From Chitinophaga sp. GbtcB8 (lineage in GTDB: Bacteria; Bacteroidota; Bacteroidia; Chitinophagales; Chitinophagaceae), in assembly GCF_019091455.1 (NCBI RefSeq), contig NZ_JAGXJN010000031.1, positions 45,769 to 109,768 of the forward strand: DNA of 64,000 bases. The letters are read 5' to 3'. How positions within the stretch are numbered: position 1 is the first letter of the stretch; each line of letters opens with the position of its first letter. Position numbers and translations under genes: made by a program. Shown here one piece after another: positions 63,714 to 64,000 of the stretch. The notes beneath the pieces were generated by a model, which worked only from the letters and a program-made list of their open reading frames with translations, was not told the DNA's origin and searched no databases.

Positions 63714-64000
63714 TCAGGCCATCAATCCGGGGATGACCTTACCGGCTACATCTGTAAGACGATAACGGCGCCCCTGGTGTTTAAAAGTTAATTTTTCGTG
63801 ATCCAGTCCCATCAGGTGTAAGATGGTGGCATGAAAATCATGCACATGCACCGGGTCTTTCACAATGTTATACCCGAACTCGTCTGTTTCCCCGTATACA
63901 ATGCCGGGTTTTACACCACCGCCGGCCATCCAGATGGAGAAACAGCGCGGATGATGATCACGTCCATAATTATCTGCGGTCATCTTACCCTGGCAGTAGT
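63714..64000 (-). CDS. C-terminal part of a DUF1501 family protein
   Basis: The frame is open to the right edge of the window, so about 95 C-terminal residues are seen (…YCQGKMTADNYGRDHHP at the edge). The GRDHHPRCFSIWMAGGG block, then VYGETDEFGYNI and HDFHATILHLMGLDHEKLT, are characteristic of DUF1501 (a sulfatase/alkaline-phosphatase-like fold often paired with a cytochrome-c protein of the PSCyt1/DUF1553 type). The ATG at 63983 lies inside the conserved block and is not the real start. It is 46 bases upstream of the cytochrome-domain gene and likely in the same operon. Confidence 0.85.
   Translation of the reverse strand, partial: YCQGKMTADNYGRDHHPRCFSIWMAGGGVKPGIVYGETDEFGYNIVKDPVHVHDFHATILHLMGLDHEKLTFKHQGRRYRLTDVAGKVIPGLMA

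Noticed and set aside
1..64000. CRISPR arrays, tRNA or rRNA genes, transposases, phage genes
   Set aside because: No regularly spaced direct repeats, no recognisable RNA gene and no transposase or integrase motifs were seen on reading both strands.

Overview
The window looks like Bacteroidota chromosome, most likely a Chitinophaga-like member of the Chitinophagaceae. The signs are three SusC/SusD outer-membrane glycan-import pairs, a hybrid two-component regulator, BACON and SGBP-type surface lipoproteins, many secreted glycoside hydrolases with short lipobox signals, promoters resembling the Bacteroidota TAnnTTTG type, and very few Shine-Dalgarno sites. The species call is inference.

Layout. 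(1) 1-2672, plus strand: the tail of a probable SusE/F-like surface protein and two GH76 alpha-1,6-mannanase-like enzymes, with a strong terminator-type hairpin between the enzyme genes. This is the end of an alpha-mannan locus. (2) 2800-5788, minus: an NTF2/SnoaL-like protein, a short AraC-type regulator and a secreted double-domain CE1-like esterase. A second AraC-type regulator (6253-7134) faces the next locus. (3) 7137-33190, minus: a large xyloglucan-type polysaccharide utilization locus. Its distal operon encodes SusC1, SusD1, an SGBP-B-like lipoprotein, a BACON-GH5 endoglucanase and GH3, GH2, GH42, GH39 and GH29 enzymes. The upstream operon encodes a GH31 alpha-xylosidase with a PA14 insert, then SusC2 and SusD2. 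Immediately upstream is the HTCS regulator (33321-37469). Both operons carry the same roughly 95-bp promoter block, with a CCCCC-containing direct repeat at two-helical-turn spacing, a strong candidate for the HTCS operator. A divergent aldo/keto reductase resembling sugar dehydrogenases sits next to the regulator.

(4) 38872-59613, minus: a second and much less familiar system. A LacI-type regulator precedes an apparent 12-gene operon: SusC3, SusD3, GH172, a sodium/solute symporter, a GATase1-like protein, a ceramidase-fold protein lacking the catalytic serine, an unassigned GATase-like plus alpha/alpha-toroid protein, a second GH172, a HisD-family dehydrogenase, a GH32/43-like five-bladed enzyme, a third GH172 and an SGNH acetylesterase. 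I read it as a pathway that captures a furanoside-containing glycan, trims it in the periplasm, imports a product by Na+ symport and oxidises an alcohol. The substrate is unknown. Two near-identical LacI-type palindromes, one on the regulator's own promoter and one before susC3, tie regulator to operon. This is my main candidate for an undescribed system.

(5) 59849-64000, minus: a class D beta-lactamase-like protein whose start codon lies in an 11-bp inverted repeat, a DUF1826-like protein, a membrane protein joining DUF2231-like helices to a c-type heme domain, leucine-rich repeats and a discoidin-like end, and the C-terminal part of a DUF1501 protein cut by the window edge.

I found no tRNA, rRNA, CRISPR array, insertion sequence or phage genes. 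Family assignments rest on reading motifs by eye; no database search was run.
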